From Flavobacterium indicum GPTSA100-9 = DSM 17447 (GTDB lineage: Bacteria > Bacteroidota > Bacteroidia > Flavobacteriales > Flavobacteriaceae): a DNA stretch of 64,000 nucleotides. Of the stretch, positions 1-8,370 are shown in pieces (position 1 is the first letter of the stretch; every line of letters starts with the position of its first letter). The stretch spans positions 2,170,001 to 2,234,000 of the forward strand of contig NC_017025.1 of assembly GCF_000455605.1 (NCBI RefSeq), written 5' to 3'. The notes beneath the pieces were generated by a model, which saw only the letters and a program-made list of their open reading frames with translations, had not been told where the DNA came from and made no database searches. The position numbers were made by a program, and so were the translations under genes.

Positions 1-1225
1 AGAACGTGTATGCAATGAAATAATTGAGTTGGATAACGGAAAAATTTACCAATACAAAGGCAACTATTCCTATTATTTGCAGAAAAAAGAAGAACGAATT
101 GCGTCTGAAAATGCAAGTATTGACAAGGCACAAAACTTATTTGTAAAAGAATTAGCTTGGATGCGTCGTCAACCAAAAGCACGAACAACCAAATCAAAAT
201 CGCGTCAGGATGACTTTTATGTGATTAAAGAAAAAGCCATGAGTCGAAGAAAAGAAAACGTGTTGGAATTAGAAATCAACATGGAACGCATGGGAAGTAA
301 AATCATTGAAATGGTGAAATTGAATAAAAAATTCAAAGACAAAACCATTTTAAACGACTTCTTTTATTCTTTTCAGCGTGGAGAGCGAATTGGGATTATT
401 GGTAAAAACGGAACGGGGAAATCAACTTTTTTAAATATACTGACACATACCTTACAGCCCGATGCTGGTAAAGTAATTATTGGCGACACCATTAAAATAG
501 GATATTATACCCAAAGTGGCATCAACCCCAAACCAGGTCAAAAAGTAATTGAAGTTATTAAAGAATATGGCGAATACATTCCACTAACAAAAGGAAAAAT
601 CATTTCAGCCTCACAATTATTGGAACGCTTTTTGTTCGATTCGAAAAAACAATACGATTATGTAGAGAAATTAAGCGGTGGTGAATTGAAACGCTTGTAT
701 TTATGTACCGTATTAATTCAAAACCCCAATTTTCTGATACTAGATGAGCCAACGAATGACTTAGATATTGTGACATTAAACGTATTGGAAAACTTCTTAC
801 TTGATTATCCGGGATGTTTAGTTGTTGTGAGTCACGACCGTTATTTTATGGATAAAATTGTGGATCATTTATTTGTATTTAGAGGTGAAGGTGAAGTAGA
901 AGATTTTCCTGGAAATTATTCTGATTGGCGAATTTATGAAGATTCCGTAGAGCCTATAAAAGAGGAATCTTCCAAAGAAAAAGTAAGCTGGAAAGAAAAA
1001 CAAGTTAAAGCCGGTTTAACCTTTAACGAACAAAAAGAATTTCAGAAAATTGAGCGTGAAATCAAAGATTTAGAAGCCAAGAAAAAAGAAATTGAACATA
1101 TTTTTGCAACAACAGAGTTAAATCATGAGGAGATTGACAAAAAATCTTCAGAATTACAAAAAATAATATCTGATTTAGAGTCTAAAGAAGAACGTTGGTT
1201 TGAGTTAAGTTTGAAAATGGAATAA
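1..1225 (+). CDS. ABC-F family ATPase (Uup/EttA-like), 5' end outside window
   Basis: This is the C-terminal part of a soluble two-domain ABC-F ATPase, a family that acts on the ribosome or nucleic acids and has no membrane partner. The reading frame is open to the left edge (codons start at base 2), so the gene is cut off and its first ABC domain lies outside. Visible here are the inter-domain linker, the second ABC domain with Walker A GKNGTGKST, signature LSGGE, Walker B FLILDEPTNDLD and switch SHDRYF, and a charged C-terminal coiled coil rich in Lys/Glu, as in Uup. The methyltransferase gene follows about 30 bases later on the same strand and may be co-transcribed. Uup versus another ABC-F subtype cannot be settled without the N-terminus. 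Confidence 0.9.
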   Translation, partial: ERVCNEIIELDNGKIYQYKGNYSYYLQKKEERIASENASIDKAQNLFVKELAWMRRQPKARTTKSKSRQDDFYVIKEKAMSRRKENVLELEINMERMGSKIIEMVKLNKKFKDKTILNDFFYSFQRGERIGIIGKNGTGKSTFLNILTHTLQPDAGKVIIGDTIKIGYYTQSGINPKPGQKVIEVIKEYGEYIPLTKGKIISASQLLERFLFDSKKQYDYVEKLSGGELKRLYLCTVLIQNPNFLILDEPTNDLDIVTLNVLENFLLDYPGCLVVVSHDRYFMDKIVDHLFVFRGEGEVEDFPGNYSDWRIYEDSVEPIKEESSKEKVSWKEKQVKAGLTFNEQKEFQKIEREIKDLEAKKKEIEHIFATTELNHEEIDKKSSELQKIISDLESKEERWFELSLKME

Positions 1226-1258
1226 TTACGCTTGTCCTTTTCGTATAAATATTGGAAT

Positions 1259-2098
1259 ATGTTACAACAAATACAATCCTATTTAAAATTTCAATGGAAT
1301 GCCACTTCAGAACACGGCGTACACTCTCCTTTTGTATTTGATTTGGTGAGAAATTGTTTTTATGACACTACCAATTATGAAGAGTACGAAGTATTAGACA
1401 ACTATAGAAACCAGTTACTAAACGACCACAATACAATAGAAGTAACCGATTTTGGTGCAGGTTCACGTGTTTTTAAATCCAATACACGTGAAATTGCTGC
1501 TATTGCAAAAAACGCTGGAATTTCGAGAAAAAGAGCCCAATTATTGTTTCGATTGGTGCGTTATTTTCAACCTACTGAAATTTTAGAAATTGGCACTTCC
1601 TTAGGTTTAGCAACTTCAGCATTAGCGTTAGGCAACAAAAACTCAACAATCACAACATTAGAAGGCTGTCCATCTACAAGCCAAAAGTCAAAAGAAGAAA
1701 GTCAAAAGTTTGGATTTAAAAATATCGAATATATTACTACTGAATTTTCCAGCTATTTAAATAACTTGAAACTTGAAACTTTAAACAAAACCAATCAAAA
1801 AAACTTCGATTGCATTTATTTCGACGGTAATCATTCCAAAAAAGCAACTTTAGAATACTTTGAAACCCTATTACCAACAATCACCAACGAAACCATTTGG
1901 ATATTTGATGACATCCATTGGTCTCAAGATATGGAAGAAGCTTGGGAAATTATTAAAGATCATCCAAAAGTAACGGTAACTATTGATACATTTCAATGGG
2001 GACTGGTTTTCTTTAGAAAAGAACAAAACAAAGAACATTTCTGCATTAAAACTGAACAAAATTTAAGTTCAATGTTTTTTGAAAAAATAAGAATATAA
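1259..2098 (+). CDS. class I SAM-dependent O-methyltransferase-like protein
   Basis: This protein of 279 residues probably uses S-adenosylmethionine to methylate an unknown substrate. A Rossmann-type motif I is visible as ILEIGTSLGLAT, followed by an acidic residue after the next strand and a later YFDGNHSK and FDDIHWS, as in the caffeoyl-CoA O-methyltransferase-like group. The N-terminal segment with HGVHSPFVFDLV is, from memory, typical of a conserved flavobacterial branch. I chose the ATG at 1259; an in-frame TTG at 1232 would add nine residues but lies almost on the previous stop. The gene ends in a strong hairpin terminator. Confidence 0.8.
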   Translation: MLQQIQSYLKFQWNATSEHGVHSPFVFDLVRNCFYDTTNYEEYEVLDNYRNQLLNDHNTIEVTDFGAGSRVFKSNTREIAAIAKNAGISRKRAQLLFRLVRYFQPTEILEIGTSLGLATSALALGNKNSTITTLEGCPSTSQKSKEESQKFGFKNIEYITTEFSSYLNNLKLETLNKTNQKNFDCIYFDGNHSKKATLEYFETLLPTITNETIWIFDDIHWSQDMEEAWEIIKDHPKVTVTIDTFQWGLVFFRKEQNKEHFCIKTEQNLSSMFFEKIRI

Positions 2099-2134
2099 AA
2101 AAGGCAGCTTACAACGTGGTAATACTGCCTTTTT
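2098..2134 (+). terminator. Rho-independent terminator
   Basis: Arms AAAAAGGCAG and CTGCCTTTTT flank a 17-base loop and continue into a T-run. It follows the methyltransferase stop directly. The A-run on the left arm means it could also serve the convergent lipoprotein gene. Confidence 0.75.
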
Positions 2135-2157
2135 CTAACCAAAAAAACCTAACTAAC

Positions 2158-2814
2158 CTAATTTTCTATTTTTTCAGACCTCGCGCCTATTCTATCTATT
2201 CGTAATTTTGTATTCATTTTAAATTTGATAACTCCTATTCTAGAACTTTCTCTGGATGGAAGCTCCTCTTCAATTATTTTCTTTCTCTCATTTAATGCTA
2301 AAAGCAATAGTTTAATTTCATCAATTTCTGCTTTGGTATATTCATGATTATGTTCTTTGTAAACATCAAATAATTGTTCATAAACATTTAAAGCATTCTC
2401 TTTTGTCACCCAATTAAAATTCCTGTTCTCATTTACTTTACCAACTCCAAAAAGTGAGTTTCTTAATGCTTGCATAGGCAACAATGAACTTTTTACAATC
2501 TTATTTTTAACTGTTTCAGAATATTTTGTGTATTTTGTTTTAGTTGTTTTTAATGTAGCTACTTTTTTAGCTCGTTCTTTTTCAGAAAATTCTTCCATTG
2601 CCTTTTCCGCTTCTTTCGATTTTAATTCAAACTCAGCTTCTATTTTTGCTAAATTAGGCTCTGCTTCATCCATAGTGACTTGATTGAGAGAATCTACAAA
2701 TCTTTCGTATTCTGCAATTGTTTTTTCTGCTTTTTTTTCTTCTTCAGATTTACAAGAAACAACAACAATGAGACTAGTTAATAGAAATCCAATGCCAAGA
2801 GTAATTTTTTTCAT
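2158..2814 (-). CDS. hypothetical lipoprotein with coiled-coil region
   Basis: A protein of 218 residues with a hydrophobic signal sequence ending in a lipobox (VVVSC, Cys about residue 22), so it is probably lipid-anchored in the envelope. After the Cys, residues about 25-100 are very rich in Glu/Lys and probably form a long helix or coiled coil; the remainder is mixed alpha. I recognise no catalytic motif and no named family. The start is the ATG giving MKKITLG; an in-frame TTG at 2835 would add seven residues before a normal signal peptide and is less likely. It is convergent with the methyltransferase and appears to be monocistronic. Confidence 0.75.
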   Translation of the reverse strand: MKKITLGIGFLLTSLIVVVSCKSEEEKKAEKTIAEYERFVDSLNQVTMDEAEPNLAKIEAEFELKSKEAEKAMEEFSEKERAKKVATLKTTKTKYTKYSETVKNKIVKSSLLPMQALRNSLFGVGKVNENRNFNWVTKENALNVYEQLFDVYKEHNHEYTKAEIDEIKLLLLALNERKKIIEEELPSRESSRIGVIKFKMNTKLRIDRIGARSEKIEN

Positions 2815-2970
2815 GTTTGTTTTAATACTTTTCAAGTTGTAAAATTAATAGATTATCAATTAGGTAATGTTACATAATTCCCATATTGATTTATAAAAAT
2901 CACACTATTTACTCATTAACTGTAACAATCTTGAAAAAAGCAATACAAATAGTTAAAATTATATACTAAA

Positions 2971-3660
2971 ATGAGTCAACCTATTATTGAAATTAAAGGC
3001 ATAACAAGAGATTTTCCTTTAGGAAGTGAAACTGTTCATGTATTAAAAGGAATTAATTTGGTAATTAATAAAGGGGAATATGTTGCTTTAATGGGGCCTT
3101 CTGGTTCTGGAAAATCAACATTAATGAACATTTTAGGCTGCTTAGACACACCTACATCTGGAAGTTATATTTTAAATGGAAAACATGTAAGTGAGATGGA
3201 TGATAATGAATTAGCCGGAATAAGAAATAAAGAAATTGGCTTTGTATTTCAAACATTCAATCTAATGCCAAGAACTACCGCGCTAGACAATGTAGCTTTG
3301 CCAATGGTATATGCAGGAAAATCAAAAGAAGAAAGAACCAAAAGAGCTACCGAAGTATTAACTCAAGTGGGACTTTCTGACAGAATGGATCATAAACCCA
3401 ATCAATTGTCAGGTGGTCAAAGACAACGTGTAGCAGTAGCAAGAGCTTTAGTGAATAAGCCATCTATCATTTTAGCGGATGAACCAACAGGAAATTTAGA
3501 TAGTAAAACTTCGATTGAAATTATGAAGTTGTTCGGCGAAATACATGCCAATGGAAACACCGTGATATTGGTAACACATGAAGAAGATATTGCCGCTCAT
3601 GCACATAGAATTATTCGTGTAAAAGATGGCATTATTGAAAAAGATGAAATGATGAAATAA
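2971..3660 (+). CDS. ABC transporter ATP-binding protein (LolD/MacB type)
   Basis: A single ABC ATPase of 229 residues, the usual length for the LolD/MacB/FtsE group that energises lipoprotein release or MacB-like export. Walker [10 protein letters not shown] lies at residues 42-50, with the Q-loop in [11 protein letters not shown], signature [15 protein letters not shown], Walker [14 protein letters not shown] and the H-loop in [11 protein letters not shown]. No FtsX/MacB-type permease gene is adjacent, so the membrane partner must be encoded elsewhere, which is common for this subgroup in Bacteroidota. No strong terminator follows. Function within the subgroup (LolD versus MacB) is not resolved. 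Confidence 0.9.
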   Translation: MSQPIIEIKGITRDFPLGSETVHVLKGINLVINKGEYVALMGPSGSGKSTLMNILGCLDTPTSGSYILNGKHVSEMDDNELAGIRNKEIGFVFQTFNLMPRTTALDNVALPMVYAGKSKEERTKRATEVLTQVGLSDRMDHKPNQLSGGQRQRVAVARALVNKPSIILADEPTGNLDSKTSIEIMKLFGEIHANGNTVILVTHEEDIAAHAHRIIRVKDGIIEKDEMMK

Positions 3661-3763
3661 TATTTAGTCGAAGCTAATAATTTAATATTCAACTTGAGAT
3701 TTACCAGTTAAGAAACACAATTATTTCTTGAACTAAGGTCTGCATTTCTATTTGAATACTGAA

Positions 3764-4543
3764 TTAAATTTCAATACTACCTTCAAATACAAACTGTGCT
3801 GGACCTGTCAAAAAGACATTTTTATACTCATTATTATCTTTCACAAAACTGACTTTCAATTTTCCTCCAGGTACATTTAACTCAACTACACTTTCTTTTG
3901 TTTTACCTGTTTCAAACATAGCAATAGCTACGGCAGTTACTCCCGTTCCGCAAGACAACGTTTCATCTTCCACTCCGCGTTCATAGGTACGAACATTAAA
4001 AGTTGCCTCATTTACTTGTTCAACAAAATTTACATTGCTACCTTTTTCTCCATAAAGTTCAGAATAGCGAATTTGAGCCCCTTTATTTTTTACATCAAAA
4101 GAAGACAAATTCTGTACTAATTGCACATGATGTGGTGACCCAGTATAGACATATTCATAAGTGTCTTTTATTTGAATATCAGACACATCTATCATTTGAA
4201 GTGCAATTAATTCTCCTTCAATTCGTGCAAAATGATACCCATCAGATGCTTCAAAATGTGCCTCTTCATTAACAATACCAAGTTTTTTTGCAAAAGCAAC
4301 TAAACATCGTCCCCCATTCCCACACATCGTACTTGTACTTCCATCCGAATTAAAATAAACCATTGTAAAATCAAATTTTGGATGCTTCTCCAAAAGCATT
4401 AACCCATCTCCACCAATGCCAAAACGACGGTCGCACAAAAATTCAATTAATTTGGTATTATTTTTGGGAAAAGTATTTTCACGATTATCAAAAATTACAA
4501 AATCGTTACCTGTTCCATGGTATTTATAAAATGTGAATTGCAT
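3764..4543 (-). CDS. dapF: diaminopimelate epimerase
   Basis: DapF converts LL- to meso-diaminopimelate, the last shared step to lysine and to the peptidoglycan cross-linking residue. The N-terminus YKYHGTGNDFVIFDN is the family signature. The two catalytic cysteines sit in STMCGNGGRC and ETLSCGTGV, one in each half of the pseudo-symmetric fold. At 259 residues the length is normal. I start at the ATG giving MQFTFYK; the upstream TTG adds only two residues. A perfect -7 box lies 18 bases upstream of the start. The gene is alone and convergent with the ABC ATPase gene. Confidence 0.95.
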   Translation of the reverse strand: MQFTFYKYHGTGNDFVIFDNRENTFPKNNTKLIEFLCDRRFGIGGDGLMLLEKHPKFDFTMVYFNSDGSTSTMCGNGGRCLVAFAKKLGIVNEEAHFEASDGYHFARIEGELIALQMIDVSDIQIKDTYEYVYTGSPHHVQLVQNLSSFDVKNKGAQIRYSELYGEKGSNVNFVEQVNEATFNVRTYERGVEDETLSCGTGVTAVAIAMFETGKTKESVVELNVPGGKLKVSFVKDNNEYKNVFLTGPAQFVFEGSIEI

Positions 4544-4560
4544 AGTCAAATTTTGAAATA

Positions 4561-4568
4561 CAAAATTA
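4561..4568 (-). promoter_or_regulatory. -7 promoter element of dapF
   Basis: Minus strand reads TAATTTTG, a match to the Bacteroidota -7 consensus TAnnTTTG, 18 bases before the dapF ATG. No clear -33 TTTG was found. Confidence 0.4.
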
Positions 4569-4650
4569 GCTTAAATATTGGCACTAAAAAGGAGAATTTT
4601 AAAAATATTAACAACATAACTTAATTCATTTATAGAAATATTAAAAACAT

Positions 4651-4678
4651 GTTAAACATTGTTAATCGAGCGTTAAAC
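4651..4678 (+). promoter_or_regulatory. three helically phased GTTAA(AC) repeats upstream of the HtrA gene
   Basis: GTTAAAC starts at 4651, GTTAA at 4661 and GTTAAAC at 4672, i.e. every 10-11 bases on the same strand. A near-consensus -7 box (TATATTTA, 4705-4712) follows, and the ATG is at 4744. Tandem direct repeats at one-turn spacing just upstream of a promoter are the usual layout for OmpR/PhoB-type response regulators. The regulator is inferred, not seen. Confidence 0.4.
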
Positions 4679-4743
4679 GAATTTTAATACTAAAAATTGT
4701 GTTATATATTTACATCACAAAAGTCCCAACACTTTAAAAAATA

Positions 4744-6132
4744 ATGGAAATGAAAAATTTAGGAAACTTATTTTTGGTCTCTTTATTAAGCGGAGCTACT
4801 ACACTTGGCGCTTATAAAGTATTTATTGAAAAAGGCAATACAGGTTCTATTGTTACTTCAGCACCTAATTATTCAAAAGCTGTTGGTTTAGTTCCTGAAG
4901 GTTACGATTTTACTGCCGCAGCAGAAAAAGCTGTACATAGTGTTGTCCATGTTAAAAATGTATCTGTTGTTACCTACAATGACCCTTGGGCTTCTTTTTT
5001 TTACGGTAGAGGTGAAACACAACAATATGAACAAGTAGGAACAGGTTCTGGAGTAATAGTTTCTGAAGACGGATATATTGTTACTAATAATCACGTAATT
5101 AAAGATGCAACAGAATTAGAAGTTACATTAAATAACAATAAATCATATAAAGCAAAATTAGTAGGAACCGATTCTAAAATGGACATTGCTTTACTTAAGA
5201 TTGACGCAAATGAAAAATTACCTTTTATTGTTTTTGGTGATTCAGAAGCAATCAAAGTAGGTGAATGGGTGTTAGCAGTAGGTAATCCATACAATTTAAA
5301 TTCGACCGTAACAGCTGGAATTGTATCAGCCAAAGCAAGAAATTTAGATAAAGCAAGTATACAATCTTTCATCCAAACGGATGCTGCTGTAAATCCAGGA
5401 AACTCTGGTGGTGCCTTAGTTAATGCAAGAGGCGAATTAGTCGGCATAAATACTATGATATCCTCACCTACAGGAAGTTATGCAGGATATTCATTTGCCG
5501 TTCCATCGAATATTACAAAGAAAATAATTGAAGATTTAATGCAATTTGGTAATGTTCAACGTGGAATTTTAGGTATTGAAGGTGGGGAATTAAATGCGGA
5601 AGCTGCAAAAAAATATGGAATCAATCAAACAGAAGGCGTTTATGTTAATAAAGTAAACAAAAATTCAGGTGCACAAAAAGCAGGTATTGAGAAAGGAGAT
5701 ATTATTGTAAAGTTAGACGATAAGAAGGTTAATAGTAACGCGGAATTAAGTTCGATTGTTAATACCAAACGACCTAATGACTTAGTAAAAGTTACGGTTT
5801 TAAGAGACGGTAAACAAATGAACATTCCCGTTAAATTGACCAAAAAAGAATTGATACAATATGAATTTAATGGAATTGAATTTGAGGATATTTCAGATAG
5901 TGATAAACAACGATTCAATATCAAAAATGGTATTAAAATAAAAGAAGTATCTAATAATGATTATGCTGAATATGCCAATGAATTAAAAGGTTCCATTGTA
6001 CTACGAATAGATAATATGCGTGTAACTGATATGGAGAGTGTTTCTTCGTATTTAGCCAAAAAAGAAGAAGGCCAAAAGGCACAATATGAAATTATTGCTA
6101 AAAATGGACGTATTTACAGAATCATTCTTTAA
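4744..6132 (+). CDS. HtrA/DegP-type periplasmic serine protease with two PDZ domains
   Basis: A periplasmic protease/chaperone for misfolded envelope proteins. The N-terminal hydrophobic segment (residues about 5-25) is a signal peptide or anchor. The trypsin-like domain carries His117 (VTNNHV), Asp147 (KMDIALL) and Ser221 (NPGNSGGAL), a complete triad. PDZ1 spans about residues 270-360. The last 90 residues form a second, more divergent PDZ-like domain. The length of 462 residues is close to DegP/DegQ. Phased repeats upstream suggest stress control, as for degP in other phyla, but that is inference. A terminator follows, and the gene appears to be monocistronic. Confidence 0.92.
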   Translation: MEMKNLGNLFLVSLLSGATTLGAYKVFIEKGNTGSIVTSAPNYSKAVGLVPEGYDFTAAAEKAVHSVVHVKNVSVVTYNDPWASFFYGRGETQQYEQVGTGSGVIVSEDGYIVTNNHVIKDATELEVTLNNNKSYKAKLVGTDSKMDIALLKIDANEKLPFIVFGDSEAIKVGEWVLAVGNPYNLNSTVTAGIVSAKARNLDKASIQSFIQTDAAVNPGNSGGALVNARGELVGINTMISSPTGSYAGYSFAVPSNITKKIIEDLMQFGNVQRGILGIEGGELNAEAAKKYGINQTEGVYVNKVNKNSGAQKAGIEKGDIIVKLDDKKVNSNAELSSIVNTKRPNDLVKVTVLRDGKQMNIPVKLTKKELIQYEFNGIEFEDISDSDKQRFNIKNGIKIKEVSNNDYAEYANELKGSIVLRIDNMRVTDMESVSSYLAKKEEGQKAQYEIIAKNGRIYRIIL

Positions 6133-6153
6133 ATTTTAATTATAGTTTAGTTT

Positions 6154-6187
6154 AAAAATACTCAGTTTTTTACTGGGTATTTTTTTT
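6154..6187 (+). terminator. Rho-independent terminator of the HtrA gene
   Basis: Arms AAAATACTCAGT and ACTGGGTATTTT (one G-T pair) are followed by a run of eight T. Confidence 0.7.
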
Positions 6188-6232
6188 GAAAAAAAGTTAA
6201 AAATTTTATTAACGAAAACGATTGAAATTTTA

Positions 6233-6240
6233 TACTTTTG
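6233..6240 (+). promoter_or_regulatory. -7 promoter element of gap
   Basis: TACTTTTG fits TAnnTTTG and lies 30 bases before the ATG of gap. No convincing -33 box at normal spacing. Confidence 0.45.
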
Positions 6241-6269
6241 CACCAGTTAGAAACAACACTTAAATATTC

Positions 6270-7718
6270 ATGGACAACAACACTATTTACGAAAAAGAGT
6301 TAGCTTTTCAAGCAGATAGAAGAAAAGCTTGTGTAGAATTTGTTAGAATCATCAGTGATTTATGGTATGACAAATCAATTGAGTTAGTACTTTTTAGAAA
6401 TCAATTAATCGATAGAAATGTAAGTGACATTATCAACTTACACGAATATGCAGTTGCTTTTGTAGAAAAACCAATTAACATTTTTGATTCAGTTGAAATT
6501 GCTAGAGCAATTGAAGATTTAGATTTACCACCTTCAAGAATTGATATTGGTAAATTAACCTATGAATACCATTTAGAAGATAATAAATACAATGATGCGA
6601 AAGCATTTGTTATTGACAAATTAAAAGACGCTAAAGATACATCTGAAATTAAACCTAAAGATGTTGTTTTATACGGATTTGGTCGTATTGGTCGTTTATT
6701 AGCTCGTGAAATGATGAGTAAAATTGGTAAAGGCCAACAATTACGCCTTAGAGCAATTGTTACACGTGATAAAAATGATGCTGTTTTATTAGAAAAACGT
6801 GCTTCTTTATTACGATATGATTCAGTTCATGGAGATTTTGAAGGTTCGGTTGCTGCAGATGTTGAAAATCAAGCTTTAATTATCAATGGCACAACAGTTC
6901 ATGTTATTACTGCAAATGGACCTGAAGATATCGATTACACTCAATATGGAATCAATGACGCATTAGTTATTGATAATACTGGAGCTTTCACAACTGAAGA
7001 AGCTTTAAAACGTCACTTAACTTCAAAAGGTGTTGAAAAAGTTTTATTAACAGCTCCTGGTAAAGGTGTTCCAAATATTGTTTATGGTGTTAACCATGAA
7101 GATTACAATCCTGATGAAGTAATCATTTATTCAGCTGCATCGTGTACAACAAATGCTATTACTCCAGTTTTAAAAGCAGTTGAAGATACTTTAGGTGTTG
7201 TAAAAGGTCATATTGAAACGATTCATGCCTATACAAACGACCAAAACTTGGTTGATAACATGCATAAAAAATACCGTAGAGGACGTTCTGCAGCATTAAA
7301 CATGGTAATCACTGAAACAGGTGCTGGAAGTGCGGTTGCAAAAGCATTACCTAGTTTGGCTGGAAAATTAACTTCAAATGCTATTCGTGTTCCAGTTCCA
7401 AATGGTTCATTAGTGGTGTTAAACTTAGAAGTAGGAAAAACAACTACAAGAGAAGAAGTTGATGCTATCATGAAAAAATATGCATTAGAAGGAGATTTAG
7501 TTGAACAAATTAAATATTCAATGAATAATGAATTAGTTTCTTCAGATATTGTTGGAACTTCTCAACCTTCTATATATGATAGTAATGCTACATTGGTATC
7601 AAATGATGGAAAAAATGTTGTGTTATATGTATGGTACGATAACGAGTATGGATACAGTCACCAAGTAATACGTTTAGCAAAATATATTGCTAAAGTTAGA
7701 AGATATACTTACTATTAA
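6270..7718 (+). CDS. gap: glyceraldehyde-3-phosphate dehydrogenase, long form
   Basis: Oxidises glyceraldehyde-3-phosphate to 1,3-bisphosphoglycerate with NAD(P). The catalytic region starts around residue 130 with the nucleotide-binding loop GFGRIGR (136-142), followed by the active-site SAASCTTN with Cys292 and the C-terminal WYDNEYGYS. The protein is 482 residues, against about 335 for ordinary GAPDH, because of an extra N-terminal domain of about 125 residues that looks all-helical. To my knowledge this long form is usual in Bacteroidota; the role of the extension is unknown to me. The gene stands alone between a promoter box and a terminator. Confidence 0.95.
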   Translation: MDNNTIYEKELAFQADRRKACVEFVRIISDLWYDKSIELVLFRNQLIDRNVSDIINLHEYAVAFVEKPINIFDSVEIARAIEDLDLPPSRIDIGKLTYEYHLEDNKYNDAKAFVIDKLKDAKDTSEIKPKDVVLYGFGRIGRLLAREMMSKIGKGQQLRLRAIVTRDKNDAVLLEKRASLLRYDSVHGDFEGSVAADVENQALIINGTTVHVITANGPEDIDYTQYGINDALVIDNTGAFTTEEALKRHLTSKGVEKVLLTAPGKGVPNIVYGVNHEDYNPDEVIIYSAASCTTNAITPVLKAVEDTLGVVKGHIETIHAYTNDQNLVDNMHKKYRRGRSAALNMVITETGAGSAVAKALPSLAGKLTSNAIRVPVPNGSLVVLNLEVGKTTTREEVDAIMKKYALEGDLVEQIKYSMNNELVSSDIVGTSQPSIYDSNATLVSNDGKNVVLYVWYDNEYGYSHQVIRLAKYIAKVRRYTYY

Positions 7719-7740
7719 TAGACTAATATTCAACAATATA

Positions 7741-7776
7741 AAAACTGTTTTGAGTAATTTCAAAACGGTTTTTTTT
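7741..7776 (+). terminator. Rho-independent terminator of gap
   Basis: Arms AAAACTGTTTTGA and TCAAAACGGTTTT (one G-T pair) with a short loop and a T-run of about eight. Confidence 0.8.
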
Positions 7777-7807
7777 ATGTCTTTACTTCTATCAAAATCT
7801 AACAACT

Positions 7808-8341
7808 ATGAAAATTATTAAAAGAATTTTTTTATTCCTAGGAATCTTAGTGCTCATATTACTGGTAGTTGCACTATTTATTCCATGTGAATACACTGTT
7901 TCGCATACAGTTACTATTAATAAACCTCAAAAAGAAGTTTATGAGTATGCAAAAATGTTACAAAACCAAAAAGAATGGAGTGTTTGGGTGCAGGCTGATC
8001 CAAATATTAGACTAACCTATTCAGGCGAAGACGGAACAGTTGGTGCTTCACAAACTTGGGAAGGAAATGATGATGTAGGAGCTGGAAGTCAAACAATTAC
8101 TAAATTAGACGGTGAAAGAATTGAGGTCGACTTACATTTCATTAAACCTTTTGAAGGTAATCAAAAAGCTGCAACCATTATTAAAGCAATAAATGCAAAT
8201 TCATGTACCCATACCGAAGAATTTTATGGGCATGATCCATATCCATTGAACCTAATGTCAATCATTGGTAAAAAAATGATTAAAGATGCTTTTGGAAAAA
8301 ATGGAGAAAACTTAAAAAAGATTTTAGAAAAAACGAATTAA
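7808..8341 (+). CDS. SRPBCC-fold protein (polyketide cyclase/dehydrase-like), membrane-anchored
   Basis: A protein of 177 residues with one N-terminal transmembrane helix (about residues 5-27), then a START/SRPBCC-like domain: the opening CEYTVSHTVTINKPQKEVYEYA is the typical first strand plus helix, followed by a WxxW-like KEWSVW turn and the usual alternating strands. Members bind small hydrophobic ligands, but no substrate can be read from the sequence. It ends at the edge of a hairpin terminator shared with the convergent permease gene. Alternative: a polyketide_cyc2 protein of unknown role, which amounts to the same call. Confidence 0.75.
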   Translation: MKIIKRIFLFLGILVLILLVVALFIPCEYTVSHTVTINKPQKEVYEYAKMLQNQKEWSVWVQADPNIRLTYSGEDGTVGASQTWEGNDDVGAGSQTITKLDGERIEVDLHFIKPFEGNQKAATIIKAINANSCTHTEEFYGHDPYPLNLMSIIGKKMIKDAFGKNGENLKKILEKTN

Positions 8342-8370
8342 AAAAAGCAAAGTTTACACTTTGCTTTTTT
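8341..8370. terminator. bidirectional terminator between convergent genes
   Basis: Perfect arms AAAAAAGCAAAG and CTTTGCTTTTTT with a six-base loop, giving a T-run on both strands between the SRPBCC gene and the permease gene. Confidence 0.85.

Noticed and set aside
3661..3763. weak hairpin AAGAAA...TTTCTT between the ABC ATPase gene and dapF
   Set aside because: Only six AT pairs and no T-run, so not supported as a terminator.
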